Shown: positions 46,458 through 58,399, counted from the stretch's first letter. The stretch: DNA of 64,000 nt from Tigriopus japonicus (GCA_010645155.1 JAAGOF010000096.1:600603-664602); one strand, 5' to 3'. Translations and numbers: made by a program. The notes: generated from the letters alone by a model not told the origin.

Positions 46458-49412
46458 ATGCACAAGTCAATAAGGATGATGGTGAGCGAGGATGACGTTA
46501 ATACCTTTGATGATGTAGGCTATGTGGATATTTTGGATGGTGATGAGGACTGTTTGCTTTCTTTAAACGTGAGATCCATTGTGGGTAACGCGTCGAAAGT
46601 GCAAGACATGCTTGAGAGACATAATCCTAATATTGTTGCAGTTCAAGAAGTGTGGCAAGCGAACAAAGTAAACTTGACGTTTCATGGGTATAATTTTGAA
46701 TATGAGACAAGGATAGGAAAGAAAGGAGGAGGAGTCGGATTTCTTATCAACAACTCTATTCAGTACACAAAATTTGTAAACTTGAGTCAAATATCGGAGG
46801 ATTGCGAAGTCATTGGTATAGAGCTCTCGGATTCATTCATACTCTCGGTGTATGTCCCTCCTCATGCGAATATTTCTGAAACGATTTCAATTCTTGAAGA
46901 AAAGATTGCCCTGTGCTCGTCCAAATCGATTTTCATTTGTGGAGATTTCAACGTAAACTTTGCACATGATTCACCCCAAGCCAGTAAACTAAACGATCTT
47001 ATGTTAAGTTTCCAATTCGTCCCTTTTGTAAGAAACCCTACAAGGATCACAAACAGTTCCTCGTCACAAATTGATAACATTTTCAGCAATTGTAAAACTA
47101 GCCAAAAAGCCGGGATCCTTGTTTGCGATGTTAGTGACCATCTAGCTCCATTCATTTCTTTGAGGAAGAAGGCGTTTAGAATACCTGTGGATAAATCATC
47201 GTCAAGGAGTGTGAAAAGAATCATTAATATAGACAAGTTTCGTAGTTCTTTGAGCGAAGTGAAATGGAATCTACCCTTCAACGATCCTGTCGTATCGTTC
47301 AATAAATTTACTACCAAACTTGAAAATGTATTTCATCGGACCTGTCCCCTAAAAACAATCAAAGCTAACAAATCCAACAGTAAATTAAACCCCTGGATGA
47401 CAAATGGGCTGCTTGCATCGAGGAAAAGAAAAGAGGCACTGCATTATATCTATCAAATGCATCCTACTGAGGATAATAAACGTAGCTATTCAGAATTTGC
47501 TAGGAACTACTACAAACTAATAAGAAAAGCAAAGACATTGTACTGGGCTAACTTTTTCAAATTAAATTCTAAAAATTCAGCTAAAACGTGGAGAGGAGCT
47601 AAAGACCTCTTGGGTTATAATGTAAAACGTAATACATATCCTAACAAATTGATCACAAACGGAAAAACTTTAACAGACAAGAAACAAATAGCAAACGAGT
47701 TTGGTCAACATTTCTCATCCGTTGCATCAAGTTTGCGGGAGGCTATTCCTGCACCCAATTCCAAAGAAGAAAATCCCTGCAAACACATTCCATCGATTGC
47801 TAACAAACGAACATATTATTTTAAGGCAGTAAGAGGCGCTGAAGTTCTAAAAATAATCAACAATTTACCAAGCAAACCATGCCAGGGATTCGATGGCATG
47901 TCAAATACGATTTTAAAAGGCATTAAAACTGAAATAGCTTGTCCCCTTGTTCGCTTGATAACGATCTCCCTGATCTCTGGCTATATCCCCAAAGAATGGA
48001 AATCTGCAAAAGTTTTGCCCCTATTAAAAGGGGGAGATTCCACAAATTTGTCCAACTATCGACCTATTAGTATTCTATCCTCCCTGTCAAAAGTTTTAGA
48101 AAAGGTAGTGTACCAACAAGTTTTTACCCCTTTCAACGAAAATCATCTAACCGATGCACAATTCGGTTTTCGTCCAAAGCACTCGACCATGAATGCAATT
48201 CATAATTTCTTTCAAAACATTTCAACCAATTCACAATCAAAGTACTCTATAGGTGTTTTTGTCGATCTTAAGAAAGCGTTTGACACCGTAGACCATGATA
48301 TACTCTTAGCAAAATTAGAAAAATATGGCTTTAGTCCAAACGTATTGAGATGGTTTAGTTCATACTTAAAAGATAGGAGTCAGAGAGTGGACATAGATGG
48401 TTGCTTGTCGGATGAAGTTTTTACATCATGCGGTGTTCCTCAGGGAAGTATTCTCGGGCCTTTATTGTTTTTAATATACATCAATGATCTTCCAAATGCA
48501 ACAGCTTTTAAAGTCACAATGTTTGCCGATGATACGACACTCCAACACTTTGGTACGAATTTAAAGACTTTTGAATATGAGACGAACCTATGGTTGGGGA
48601 TCGTATCTGTGTGGTTTCAAGCTAACAAACTTACTTTAAATCTAGATAAAACCAAATACATGTTTTTTAGCCCTAATAGCAACATTTTCAACTTTGACAT
48701 CTCAGTAAATAAGCAAAAAATAGAACAAGTTGGGTGGAACTATTCTGAAAAGTCGGTAAAGTTTCTAGGACTTCATATCGATGACAAATTAAATTGGAAA
48801 TTTCACACTTCAGAGCTAAACAAAACACTACAAAGAAGTCTTTTTATCTGATTTCTGGCCAAATCAACACTATCCACACAAATTAGGCAGCTTCTATACG
48901 ACGCTCTTTTAAAATCACGACTAGAATATGGAATCGAATACTTTGGCAAAACATCTTCCTTAAAGCCTCTAATTACGGTACAAAAGAGTGCAATTCGATG
49001 GATTGTTGAAGCGAAAAGAACGGAACATACAAGTAAATTTTTTAGGCGATTGAACACACTAAAAATCAATGATTTGGTTGTGGTGAAGCAACTGAAATTC
49101 ATGTTTCTTTCTGCAAGGGGTGAAATCCCACCAATTATAAGCCCTCTTTCTAAAACAGTTCATAGAAGTGGAGAAGTTTACTTTAACTTGCCATTCTACC
49201 GCCTTTGATGGTATCAAAACCTACCACACTACAGTTTTGCAAGGACCTGGAACGAATTTAGTTTGAAGAAAGATCTAAAAGTCAATGCCAATAAAGACTC
49301 GATAAAGCAATGGATCAAAGGTTTAACTAATGCCATAACGGTCTCATACTCCGTCACGTGCAATATCCAAAACTGCTTTTCATGCACTCATCATCATCCG
49401 CACTCAACCTGA
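46458..49412 (+). pseudogene. LINE ORF2, endonuclease-reverse transcriptase, interrupted by two TGA codons
   Basis: The N-terminal endonuclease/exonuclease/phosphatase domain is seen in LNVRSIVGNA, VAVQEVW, KKGGGVGFLI, FICGDFNVNF and the SDHLAPF block. The reverse transcriptase shows LSNYRPISILSSLSK, FVDLKKAFDTVDHD, GVPQGSILGPLLFLIYINDL and the catalytic FADDTTL, then the LGLHID thumb region. The frame continues to 49412 but for TGA at 48849 and 49206, in the C-terminal part after the RT core. A Cys/His cluster (NCFSCTHHHPH) ends it. The first ATG in frame is 46458. Both stops could come from CGA by C-to-T change. It is probably inactive or makes a C-terminally truncated protein. Confidence 0.88.
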
Positions 49413-49739
49413 AGCCGAATCGGCAAATGCGCTTTACCATCGACTGAACTTATTGGGACAAACCTTTCCCGACTATCCGAAACCCGAAATTCTTAGCTGA
49501 ACGTCATAAATGATATGAAAATGAATCTGTGCATGTCGAATCAACCCCTCCCTTCCCACCCTCTTGAAAACAAGCCTTATGGCTTAAGAGGAAATTGGGC
49601 CCGCCTTGCTTTCATCTCTTTCCTCTATTTCTCTTACTACTTTATATTAGTTTATTGTAAAAACCATTTCTGTCATGTCTTTTATCATTTTTACTAACAA
49701 TTTTTAAGCATGGACCCAAAAACATACATACATACATAC

Positions 49740-50760
49740 TTAAAAGTGGCTACATGATTATTCAGTATGGGTTCGTCAGAACATGAAATATACGAGGGTT
49801 TCACTTACCGGAACGGAAAACTGCGTCTTTTACGTGGGTTCTCTCTACTCGGGCCTGAGAAAGAGTCGAATCGTAGAGCAAGTTAATTTCGGGCAACTCT
49901 AAACCACCCAGTCAACCAGATTTATTGACCGCCTTCTCCTTTTATGAGACTTCCTCCAAGCCCAAAGAGGTCAGGTCCAAAATATTATTCACCTACAACT
50001 TACTTTATTACCCTACAACTCATTTTATTACCCTACCAATCACTTTATTGCCCTATGAATGCATCATGCCTTTACAAATACATCTCAGACGCACAATTAC
50101 TTGCACGTCTGAAGCCCCCGTCTCATTGACGGGAAATGATCCACTGAAGAAGTCGTGGTAGGCTTTTATACCATGGCACTGCGTAGCCTACAAACCTACT
50201 GAACGGAGCTTGCTCCTAATACCGGTATTGAGTAAGCAAAGCATGCTAGTTGGATAGTACGAATGTCCGTGGTTGAACTGATTTTCAGGGTTGAAAAATT
50301 GTAACGGAAGTCCCAAAAAGGATAAGTTGGTCAACAAAATACCATATGCACCCACAAATGAAGGGAGGAATGGTCAAGATCCGACATCACTCGTTTCATT
50401 TTAATTAACGCCCCTCGGGCTGACGCCCTCGGGTCGCCAATAAAATGAAACTCCCTCCGCCGGATTTTGGCCATTACTCCCTTCCTTTGCAGGTGCATAA
50501 ATAGTATTTCTTGCCTCTTGAGCTGTTGCCACTTAGGTCAGGTGGGCAAGTGCCAGAGGCGTAGTTGGAGCGAGGAAGAGGAGCAGGCCGCTCCTACACC
50601 TCCACCTCTGACACCTGCACCACCTTCCCTTGGTGACAACAACTCAATCGGAAGAGAATCTGGTTGACTAAGTGGTTCCGAGTTACCCTCAACCAACTTT
50701 CTCTCCTCCTCTCCTCTTACTCAGGCCCTGGTAGAATGTAACCCTGTTAAAAGAAATAGC
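49740..50760. other. Right part of the arm interruption, no gene recognised
   Basis: It holds a ~20-bp imperfect tandem repeat (CTTTATTACCCTACAACTC-like, about 50000-50060), a GC-rich near-palindrome (GCCCCTCGGGCTGACGCCCTCGGGT) split at 50410-50440, and short non-conserved frames. It could be the remnant of another element. Confidence 0.45.
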
Positions 50761-52750
50761 TATTCACACCCAACCCTATCAAAACTGCTTATGCCTGAGG
50801 TGTGAACAAGTCTGTCTGTCACCCCTACCACACCATTTTTTGCGCTTTTGCTACGGTTCATTTTCCACCAAGTGTCAGATGTCAAGAAGACGCTCTCTGT
50901 TTGGTATGATTTTCTGTTGTTTCCACTTTTGTTTTTATCCCTGGGGATCATTTTTCTCCAATTATTACACGGAAGACGCTCCTTGACATCTGACAAATAC
51001 GTGAGCTTGATGTTGGCGCTGACAGCTTACTAATTGAAAATGAGATGTTTGATCAACATAAAAGAGAAAGTGACGCTCTAGTACAAGCTTCTTAGTTGGA
51101 GAACGGGTAACTTGAGAACTCTTGAGTGAGGATTTTTTGTTCAAGGCTTCCTATCCCTCTTGTTGGAATAAGACGCCCATGTGATTTCTACCCTCTTAGA
51201 TAAATTGCAGACGTTTGGCAATGCATATCATATCCATACATAATTAAAATGAAATTTATTTTTCGAAACAAAAATGACGTTTCAAGCCCCTCCCTCAATG
51301 TCGAGGATGCGTCTAGAGAGTGAAAGTTGGAAGAGAGAAACCCCTGATGTTGATGAGGCTTTTCTCTTCTTCTTCTTGAAGGCCTCATCCTTCTTGGATT
51401 CCGTGAAGGGTCACAGGCTAGCCTTTGACCTCCTCCACCACTGTTTCGGATGATGATGACCCCGGTTCTTGGCAGTGGAGGAGGAATTGACTCACCGAAA
51501 TTTTCGCGTTGGCAGCACGTTTATACAAGCCCGCCATCCTGGACGAGGCCAATGAAGAGAGCAGGTTATCCACTTCCAATCTTTGGTGGACCGACTCTTG
51601 AAATTGCATGTTGCTCCCACGTCTCTGGTCTGGTCTGGAGGCTAGAAATGAGAATTATGATTTCCAGTAGAAACAAACCATTTGCGTTCTTCTGCAAATG
51701 AGACCTGGCTTGCATGGAGAAGAACACGTATTTCACATTTCAACTCAATCGAACGCCGGAGTGAAAAGTTATGCCTTCTCAAACTTATGTACTGAAGAGA
51801 GCATAGAATAAATGAACTCGCCCTTTTGTGGTAAAGCAATTACCACAAAAGGGCTAGTTCATTCATTCTCGGTAGAATTTGCACTGAACTTTGAGTGAGC
51901 ATAACTTTTGTCTCCGACTTTCGATTGAGCTGAAAATTGAAATACGTATTCTTGTCAACATATGCAAGGTTTCATTTGCAGAAGAATGTAATTGAATTGT
52001 TCTTACTGGAAATCATAATTCTCAGCGATAGCCTCTAACTCCATGATTTCAGTGCTTCTTGGCTCGTCGTAACACTTCGCATTTTTTGGAGCATTTGGCC
52101 CCTCAGATCTCGATAGTATGGGTTGAACCAGGAGGTTTTGGGTCCTCTTCTTTCAGCACTGAACTTGAGAGGGCTCTCGAAATGCCCTTCAGTACAGTTA
52201 AACTTTCTTTTTCTCGTCCTTGGAGGAAGTAATGTTTTGCTATGGCGTTCCTTAGACCAGGACAAAAATGTGGATCTTGCAAGTTCCAATTTGCCAATGC
52301 TACTGGATTTGATAATCAGTTGGTATCCAATGTGCAGAAGTAAAAGAACCAATGCAAAAAAATCTCTGAAACACAGCACCATCGATCTCTTCTAAGCATT
52401 GATTATCATTAGGGCTCGGATAAAGTTGCAGTTTTTTTAGCCTTAAAGTTGCAGCATTTTTTTTGTAAAGAGTCGCGCTAAATTCGACGAAAGCTGCTAA
52501 AAAGTTCCTATTTTCTGGCCTAAAAAAGTCACTTTCTGGCTCAAAAATTGTCTTTTTGATCTGAAATTGTCATATTTGGCCAAAAACGTGTCTCGTAAGT
52601 TTGTCTTACGATGTCTAATGTTGTGAAAATCATTCAAATGGGAATTGTAGGTATTGATTTTTTTAAATCAATTACAGCAATTACTAGTGACGTCATCATT
52701 TTTGGCGGGAAAAAAAGTTCGGAAGACCTGTGTTTCTGATGAGCGTGGGA
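50761..52750. repeat. Left palindrome arm, inner part
   Basis: This is the inverse of 55050-56612 with only scattered changes by eye, including the predicted frames: 63 residues of one frame (51418-51609 minus) are identical to 55767-55958 plus. The one large difference is the 51628-52058 insertion present only here. The inner boundary is at GATGAGCGTGG. Confidence 0.9.
51645..52045. mobile_element. ~400-bp long hairpin inserted in the left arm only
   Basis: The whole segment is one imperfect inverted repeat: GAGAATTATGATTTCCAGTA near the left against its inverse near the right, with pairing running down to the centre (TTTTGTGGTAAAGCAATTACCACAAAA at about 51826-51852). The right arm lacks it (CCAAACACCAGAGACGTGG is continuous there). 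Foldback-type element; a transcript would form a long hairpin RNA. Confidence 0.8.
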
Positions 52751-53607
52751 GGGAACTAAAACGAAGGTTTAGGCCTGGTGATTGCAACAATGCCTTTCTT
52801 ATCTGCACAAATTGAAGTTGAAATAGCAATTCTTGACATTTTATTTGCAAAAAAAGTATGTTTTGTTGCTTTTATCTAAAATTTCGCCACATAAGTTGAG
52901 AGGGTTCTTCCGAACTTTGAAATAAGGAATGCCCGACTTTGAATAACAAGATGGCTAGAGGAGATCGGTTTCTGGGGCAACAAAACCAAAAAACAAATAA
53001 TTTGTTTAATTGAAGGCTTCCAATTTCTCAATTTGTTTTCAAATTACTTTGCAATGTTTCTCAACATACATTAACCATGCCATTGCCCATAAATGCATTT
53101 TTTTCGAAAATCTGGCCCTTGAAAACTAAGATTTTTTTGGCAAGTCTACACTGCTAACGGCAGTTGGAGACGGCAGCAAGTCCGTAAAATGATACGGTAA
53201 TCACTCCCATAGCGGATTATTACTCTGTACCCATCAAATCAATTTGATATTTAACCTGTGTTCTTTGATATTTCCACCCGCGACGTTAACCAAGGAAAAG
53301 AAGCGCCATTCCCGAACCAAACAAATCTCTCACCCAATCACGAGGTTTATTCAGCTTGTAGGTCACTCCTCTGAGCGCCGGTCAGCTTGTTATTGGCGTT
53401 ACCCACTTCGGCGGACGACTTCTCCAAACAGCAAAGCAAAGGGAACAAGCACCGGCCAGCCAAGACGAAGGAATGAGGGAGGGTGAAGTGGTTGAGTGTC
53501 TAGAGAAAGATGAAAAAATAAACATTCAGTATTAGGCTTTTGCTCATATTGAAAACATCTCCATTACTTCACCAATTGAAACAAACAAGGACTCACTCAT
53601 TTCCAAA
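52751..53607. other. Loop sequence upstream of the 422-aa ORF
   Basis: This is unique-looking DNA inside the palindrome loop; the leader and promoter of the 422-aa ORF would lie here. A short frame at 53244-53486 is unremarkable. I see no clear TATA element. Confidence 0.4.
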
Positions 53608-54876
53608 ATGGCTCCCGCTAATTCTCGTCTTAACTGCCGCCAACAATCAGATCAAGGTCGAGAAGCCAAGTTTGACCCAAACAGATCTGTTCTCCCAGAT
53701 GGAAACACAAGTTCTAAGAAAAGACCACACCTAAGCAGCCATTCTGCAGGTTCACTTGACTTTATGGGCATGATGGAAGCGGCTCATAAGACACACGACG
53801 ATGTCTTTGGACATGCTGCTAAGAGGCGTCGAATGGAGACGCAGAAAGAAATCACCGAACGAAGAGAGGCCGAAAGACGAAACAAGGAGAATTGCAACCT
53901 TCAAGGGGAATCTCGTGTTCCCGTGTCTTCTTTTAGTGAACACTCTTTGGCTCAAACACTTCGACACGAACCTTCTCTTCACAGCAACAGTGGTCAGTTC
54001 GACCTTCAAGTCTTGAAAGACCAAACAAATTCATCCAAAGTGTCGGAATGTGGTCCAAGCATGCCATCCTTGTCTCCGTTGATGCCTCACTCACAATCAT
54101 CCGCACCAAAGCCTCAACAGCAACTACAATGTCATCAAGAGGGGCAAGAACACAAACTGAAGGGTCCAAGCATGCCGTCCTTATCCTCGTTGATGTCTTC
54201 CCAACCATTTTCCCCACCCAAGCAAAATCATCGGAAACAAAAAAGAGAGGTTGAAAAACACAACGCCGAGAGTGACTACAATCTTAAGCAAGCCTGTGTG
54301 TTCCTCAAACATGAAGTGTCACATCGCCAAACAAAGGTCCCTACAAGTCATTGTGCATCAAATCAAAGTCTCCAAAAACAAAGCTCTCTACAATTTGATT
54401 CCCATGTTTTGAAAGAATGCAAGATTTCAAGTAAACCGACAAATTGTGGACCAAGCATGCCATCCTTGGATCTGTTGATGCTTCCCCAACATTCATCCAC
54501 ACCAAAGCCTCCCCAGCAACACCAACAACCAGCAAGCATACCATCCCTGTCTCCCGTGATGGTTCCGCAACAATCATCACCATCAAAGAAGCTGCACCCT
54601 CAACAACAAAAACAACAACAACAACCATTACAACCGAAGCTCGTCAAATATCCTTCAGTTAGTGAAAACCGTGGCCCGCAAAATTGGAGCATTCCTGTGC
54701 ACAATGACGTCAATTGCAGCCTTCCTCAATGTCGAGTTTGTGCCCGAGCTACGGCCAAGAGAATTCGGTCCATCTTAGGCAAGCAATGGACCATGGATGC
54801 CACTCTGAAGGATTGCTCAGACCTGAGGTCGGATCTCCTTGATCTTCTTTTTCACGTGCCCCGATACACCAATTGA
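53608..54876 (+). CDS. Hypothetical 422-aa protein in the palindrome loop, GPSMPSL repeats
   Basis: This intronless frame (ATG at 53608) encodes no domain I recognise. The N-terminal third has GSLDFMGMMEAAHKTHDDVF, then a basic AAKRRRMETQKEITERREAE stretch that looks like a nuclear signal and helix, and NKENC with a KEN tripeptide at 93-95. The middle has four copies of a PSMPSLSPLM-like motif, two preceded by FDLQVLK or FDSHVLK, in Gln/Pro/Ser-rich sequence. The C-terminus (about 360-422) has CSLPQCRVCARATAKRIRS, LGKQW and a leucine-rich end. N- and C-terminal parts match the 198-aa ORF at 59034 closely, so both ends are conserved domains. The protein lies exactly between the inverted arms. 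Probably nuclear; function unknown. Confidence 0.75.
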   Translation: MAPANSRLNCRQQSDQGREAKFDPNRSVLPDGNTSSKKRPHLSSHSAGSLDFMGMMEAAHKTHDDVFGHAAKRRRMETQKEITERREAERRNKENCNLQGESRVPVSSFSEHSLAQTLRHEPSLHSNSGQFDLQVLKDQTNSSKVSECGPSMPSLSPLMPHSQSSAPKPQQQLQCHQEGQEHKLKGPSMPSLSSLMSSQPFSPPKQNHRKQKREVEKHNAESDYNLKQACVFLKHEVSHRQTKVPTSHCASNQSLQKQSSLQFDSHVLKECKISSKPTNCGPSMPSLDLLMLPQHSSTPKPPQQHQQPASIPSLSPVMVPQQSSPSKKLHPQQQKQQQQPLQPKLVKYPSVSENRGPQNWSIPVHNDVNCSLPQCRVCARATAKRIRSILGKQWTMDATLKDCSDLRSDLLDLLFHVPRYTN

Positions 54877-55049
54877 ACGCCCTACGAGTACATGAACTCT
54901 TTATTGAAGTGTACAAAATGAAATGTTTTGATCATGAGGTATTTGTCTAAAAGTTATTTTTGTAGAATATATTCATTACATTACGATAAAACAATCGAAA
55001 TTTATAGGTCGGCGTTAAAAAGAGGCTGGTGCTTTTTTCCCTTTTTTCC

Positions 55050-57570
55050 CTCGTCCACGCTCATCAGAAACACAGGTCTTCCGAACTTTTTTTCCCGCCA
55101 AAAATGATGACGTCACTAGTAATTGCTGTAATTGATTTTAAAAAATCAATACCTACAATTCCCATTTGAATGATTTTCACAACATTAGACATCGTAAGAC
55201 AAACTTACGAGACACGTTTTTGGCCAAATATGACAATTTCAGATCAAAAAGACAATTTTTGAGCCAGAAAGTGACTTTTTTAGGCCAGAAAATAGGAACT
55301 TTTTAGCAGCTTTCGTCGAATTTAGCGCGACTCTTTACAAAAAAAATGCTGCAACTTTAAGGCTAAAAAAACTGCAACTTTATCCGAGCCCTAATGATAA
55401 TCAATGCTTAGAAGAGATCGATGATGCTGTGTTTCAGAGATTTTTTTGCACTGGTTCTTTTACTTCTGCACATTGGATACCAACTGAGTATCAAATCCAG
55501 TAGCTTTGGCAAATTGGAACTTGCAAGATCCACATTTTTGTCCTGGTCTAAGGAACGCCGTAGCAAAACGTTACTTCCTCCAAGGACGAGAAAAAGAAAG
55601 TTTAACTGTACTGAAGGGCATTTCGAGAGCCCTCTCAAGTTCAGTGCGGAAAGAAGAGGACCCAAAACCTCCTGGTTCAACCCATACTATCGAGATCTGA
55701 GGGGCCAAATGCTCCAAAAAATGCGAAGTGTTACGACGAGCCAAACACCAGAGACGTGGGAGCAACATGCAATTTCAAGAGTCGGTCCACCAAAGATTGG
55801 AAGTGGATAACCTGCTCTCTTCATTGGCCTCGTCCAGAATGGCGGGCTTGTATAAACGTGCTGCCAACGCGAAAATTTCGGTGAGTCAATTCCTCCTCCA
55901 CTGCCAAGAACCGGGGTCATCGTCATCCGAAACAGTGGTGGAGGAGGTCAAAGGCTAGCCTGTGACCCTTCACGGAATCCAAGAAGGATGAGGCCTTCAA
56001 GAAGAAGAAGAGAAAAGCCTCATCAACATCAGGGGTTTCTCTCTTCCAACTTTCACTCTCTAGACGCATCCTCGACATTGAGGGAGGGGCTTGAAATGTC
56101 ATTTTTGTTTCGAAAAATAAATTTCATTTTAATTATGTATGGATATGATATGAATTACCAAACGTCTGCAATTTATCTAAGAGGGTAGAAATCACATGGG
56201 TGTCTTATTCCAACAAGAGGGATAAGAAGCCTTGAACAAAAAATCCTCACTCAAGAGTTCTCAAGTTACCCGTTCTCCAACTAAGAAGCTTGTACTAGAG
56301 CGTCACTTTCTCTTTTATGTTGATCAAACATCTCATTTTCAATTAGTAAGCTGTCAGCGCCAACATCAAGCTCACGTATTTGTCAGATGTCAAGGAGCGT
56401 CTTCCGTGTAATAATTGGAGAAAAATGATCCCCAGGGATAAAAACAAAAGTGGAAACAACAGAAAATCATACCAAACAGAGAGCGTCTTCTTGACATCTG
56501 ACACTTGGTAGAAAATGAACCGTAGCAAAAGCGCAAAAAATGGTGTGGTAGGGGTGACAGACAGACTTGTTCGCACCTCAGGCATAAGCAGTTTTGATAG
56601 GGTTGGGTGTGAAATGTCTTTACACGTACATTGCAAGATAGTAGGTGGTCAATGTCTGAAATTTCATACAATGTTCGTCTCCGTTTTGTCTTGGGCAGGA
56701 GAAATATCAAAAAGAGTTTTGCTTCACCTGAAGTAAGATGGAACTGAAGAATAAACTGGAACTTTATTGAATACCAACGCTTTTGTCTTGGCCACGTTCA
56801 CAGGAATTAATCAAGACACTTTTTCATACCAAACTCTTTGCGTCTCTTGGTTGTTTTTGTTATGTTAGGGGACCGGTCCGATTTTGTGCTTTTCTAAAAA
56901 CTGGGTTAGACTTTAGTGAAACCCCATTTGACATGCCTTGATGATTTTGCTCAGTTTTGTTATCTTTTATTTTTTTCCGAAAAACACGTCAACACAAAAC
57001 CACTTGTTGAGATCAAAACAAGGATCGACAAAGGGGGGAGGAGCGTCTACAGTATTGTTGTCGTCTTCCGATTGGCTCGTCGTATTTCATTTGTGGGTGG
57101 TTGATTGGAGCTTATTGGTCGTTATTGAGGACTCGTCTGTCTAACCACCTTGTGATTGGGCGGCGATGCATTTTAAGCATTCTTACTTACCAGGGACTGA
57201 ATTGACAACAAGGCTCATACAAAATAATGGAGAGAATGAACAACATTGACGGAAAAAGAGAGACAGGAAGTGTGCGTTGAAAAAGTCTTCTTGGCTTATC
57301 AAACTTAAGAAGATACAGTAGTGCGTACAGAATCGTGAGAATTAAGTGGGGGTCTGAGAAAACGAGTTTGGTTAAAGCATCTATCTATCCACTACCAAAT
57401 TCTGCTCATTTGCGAAACTCTGATGACTTTTTTTCACCTGAACATTGGCCAAAAACGAGTTACTGTTAATTTGCAAGAGGTCAGTCGATCAGTCACCAAC
57501 CATGAAGCCAATATACATTTGTTGCACCAAATCGCATTGGTTTGTAATGGTCGTCAGCAGGTGAGGCGAA
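55050..57570. repeat. Right palindrome arm, uninterrupted
   Basis: Bases 55050-56612 are the inverse of 50761-52750 and 56612-57570 continue without a break as the inverse of 41720-42660. This shows that the left arm is split by 8.1 kb. The arm carries an inverted LINE C-terminal fragment (56530-56710 minus). It ends where a gypsy-like fragment begins. Confidence 0.9.
55767..55958 (+). CDS. Hypothetical 63-aa frame present in both arms; doubtful
   Basis: The frame MQFQESVHQRLEVDNLLSSL, then SRMAGLYKRAANAKISVSQF, ends at 55958. The same frame is preserved at 51418-51609 (minus) in the other arm with identical residues. Identity of both copies reflects the recent arm duplication, so coding is not proven. 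No known family. Confidence 0.25.
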   Translation: MQFQESVHQRLEVDNLLSSLASSRMAGLYKRAANAKISVSQFLLHCQEPGSSSSETVVEEVKG

Positions 57571-58223
57571 AAAAAAGACTTGCAGAATCAGCAGTAAAGA
57601 ATATGAAACTCCTTCTCAAGAAATGTGATTTAAGTGAAGATAAATTTAGAGAAGCACTGCTTGAATGGCAAAATACGCCACGCGCTGATGGATTTAGTCC
57701 AGCGCAGGGTTTCTTTGGACGTGTTCTTCGGACCCGGCTACCTGTCGCCACTCAACCAAAACCAACATCAATGGAAGATTTTGCTTCAGCTAGCCAATCT
57801 CGTCGCAATATTGATATCTTGGCACAACCTGGCATTCCCTTACCACGTCTTTCTATTGATGACAATGTGATCAAACTGATCATTCAAAGCCCTATAGATG
57901 GGTTATGGTCAAATCAGGGAATTACAAGTCGAATTCATAGACATGGCCGTTCATATGATATCACAACAAATGGTGGTGTATTTAGACGAAACCGAAAATA
58001 CATCCGCCTTATTCAAAAGACACCATCTTTCGGAAACACGAAACAACTTTTACCCACATCAAATCATAACCCCGTTGAGTCCAATCAAGCTGTTCCTAAG
58101 GATCCAAGAATTCGACGAAGTCTACGTATTCGAAGGAAAAGGAAAGTTCAATTTTCCAACAAAATTTCAATCATCAACCAACTTTTCTTCCTTACATTCA
58201 CTCTTTCCACTTTATTCTTATGA
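57570..58223 (+). pseudogene. Ty3/gypsy-like integrase C-terminal remnant
   Basis: From about residue 52 of the frame beginning 57423, the sequence resembles the end of an LTR-retrotransposon pol: a helix with AESAVKNMKLLLKK, then ALLEWQNTPRADGFSPAQ and FGRVLRTRLP, typical of the integrase core end, then a basic tail. No LTR, gag, protease or RT is nearby, so it is a truncated fragment. The first ~50 codons come from the repeat arm; the join is a chance or rearrangement fusion. Confidence 0.75.
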
Positions 58224-58399
58224 TCATTTTCACTCTTCCATCGATTCACCGTTGTGAAGTCGCATTGCGAAATCATCTATAACAATCTATAATCAATTGT
58301 TCCATTATGAATTGTCTGTATGGATATTAATGGTTTATCAATCTTCAGGGGAGGAAAGAGATGTTATATCTATGAATTCAGGATTTTGCTCCTGGCGAT

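Larger units (their letters stand above)
45000..49739 (+). mobile_element. LINE (non-LTR retrotransposon), nearly full length, two TGA breaks
   Basis: ORF1 (45207-46310) with a CCHC knuckle is followed by ORF2 (to 49412) with apurinic-type endonuclease and reverse transcriptase. The 3' end runs into CATA repeats at about 49723-49738, a typical tail of CR1/jockey-group elements. The 5' end is uncertain. It lies within the interruption of the left palindrome arm. Confidence 0.88.

Noticed and set aside
52123..52395. Frames shared by both palindrome arms (also 55408-55810)
   Set aside because: They are preserved because the arms are nearly identical, and overlapping frames on both strands are equally open; no family resemblance.
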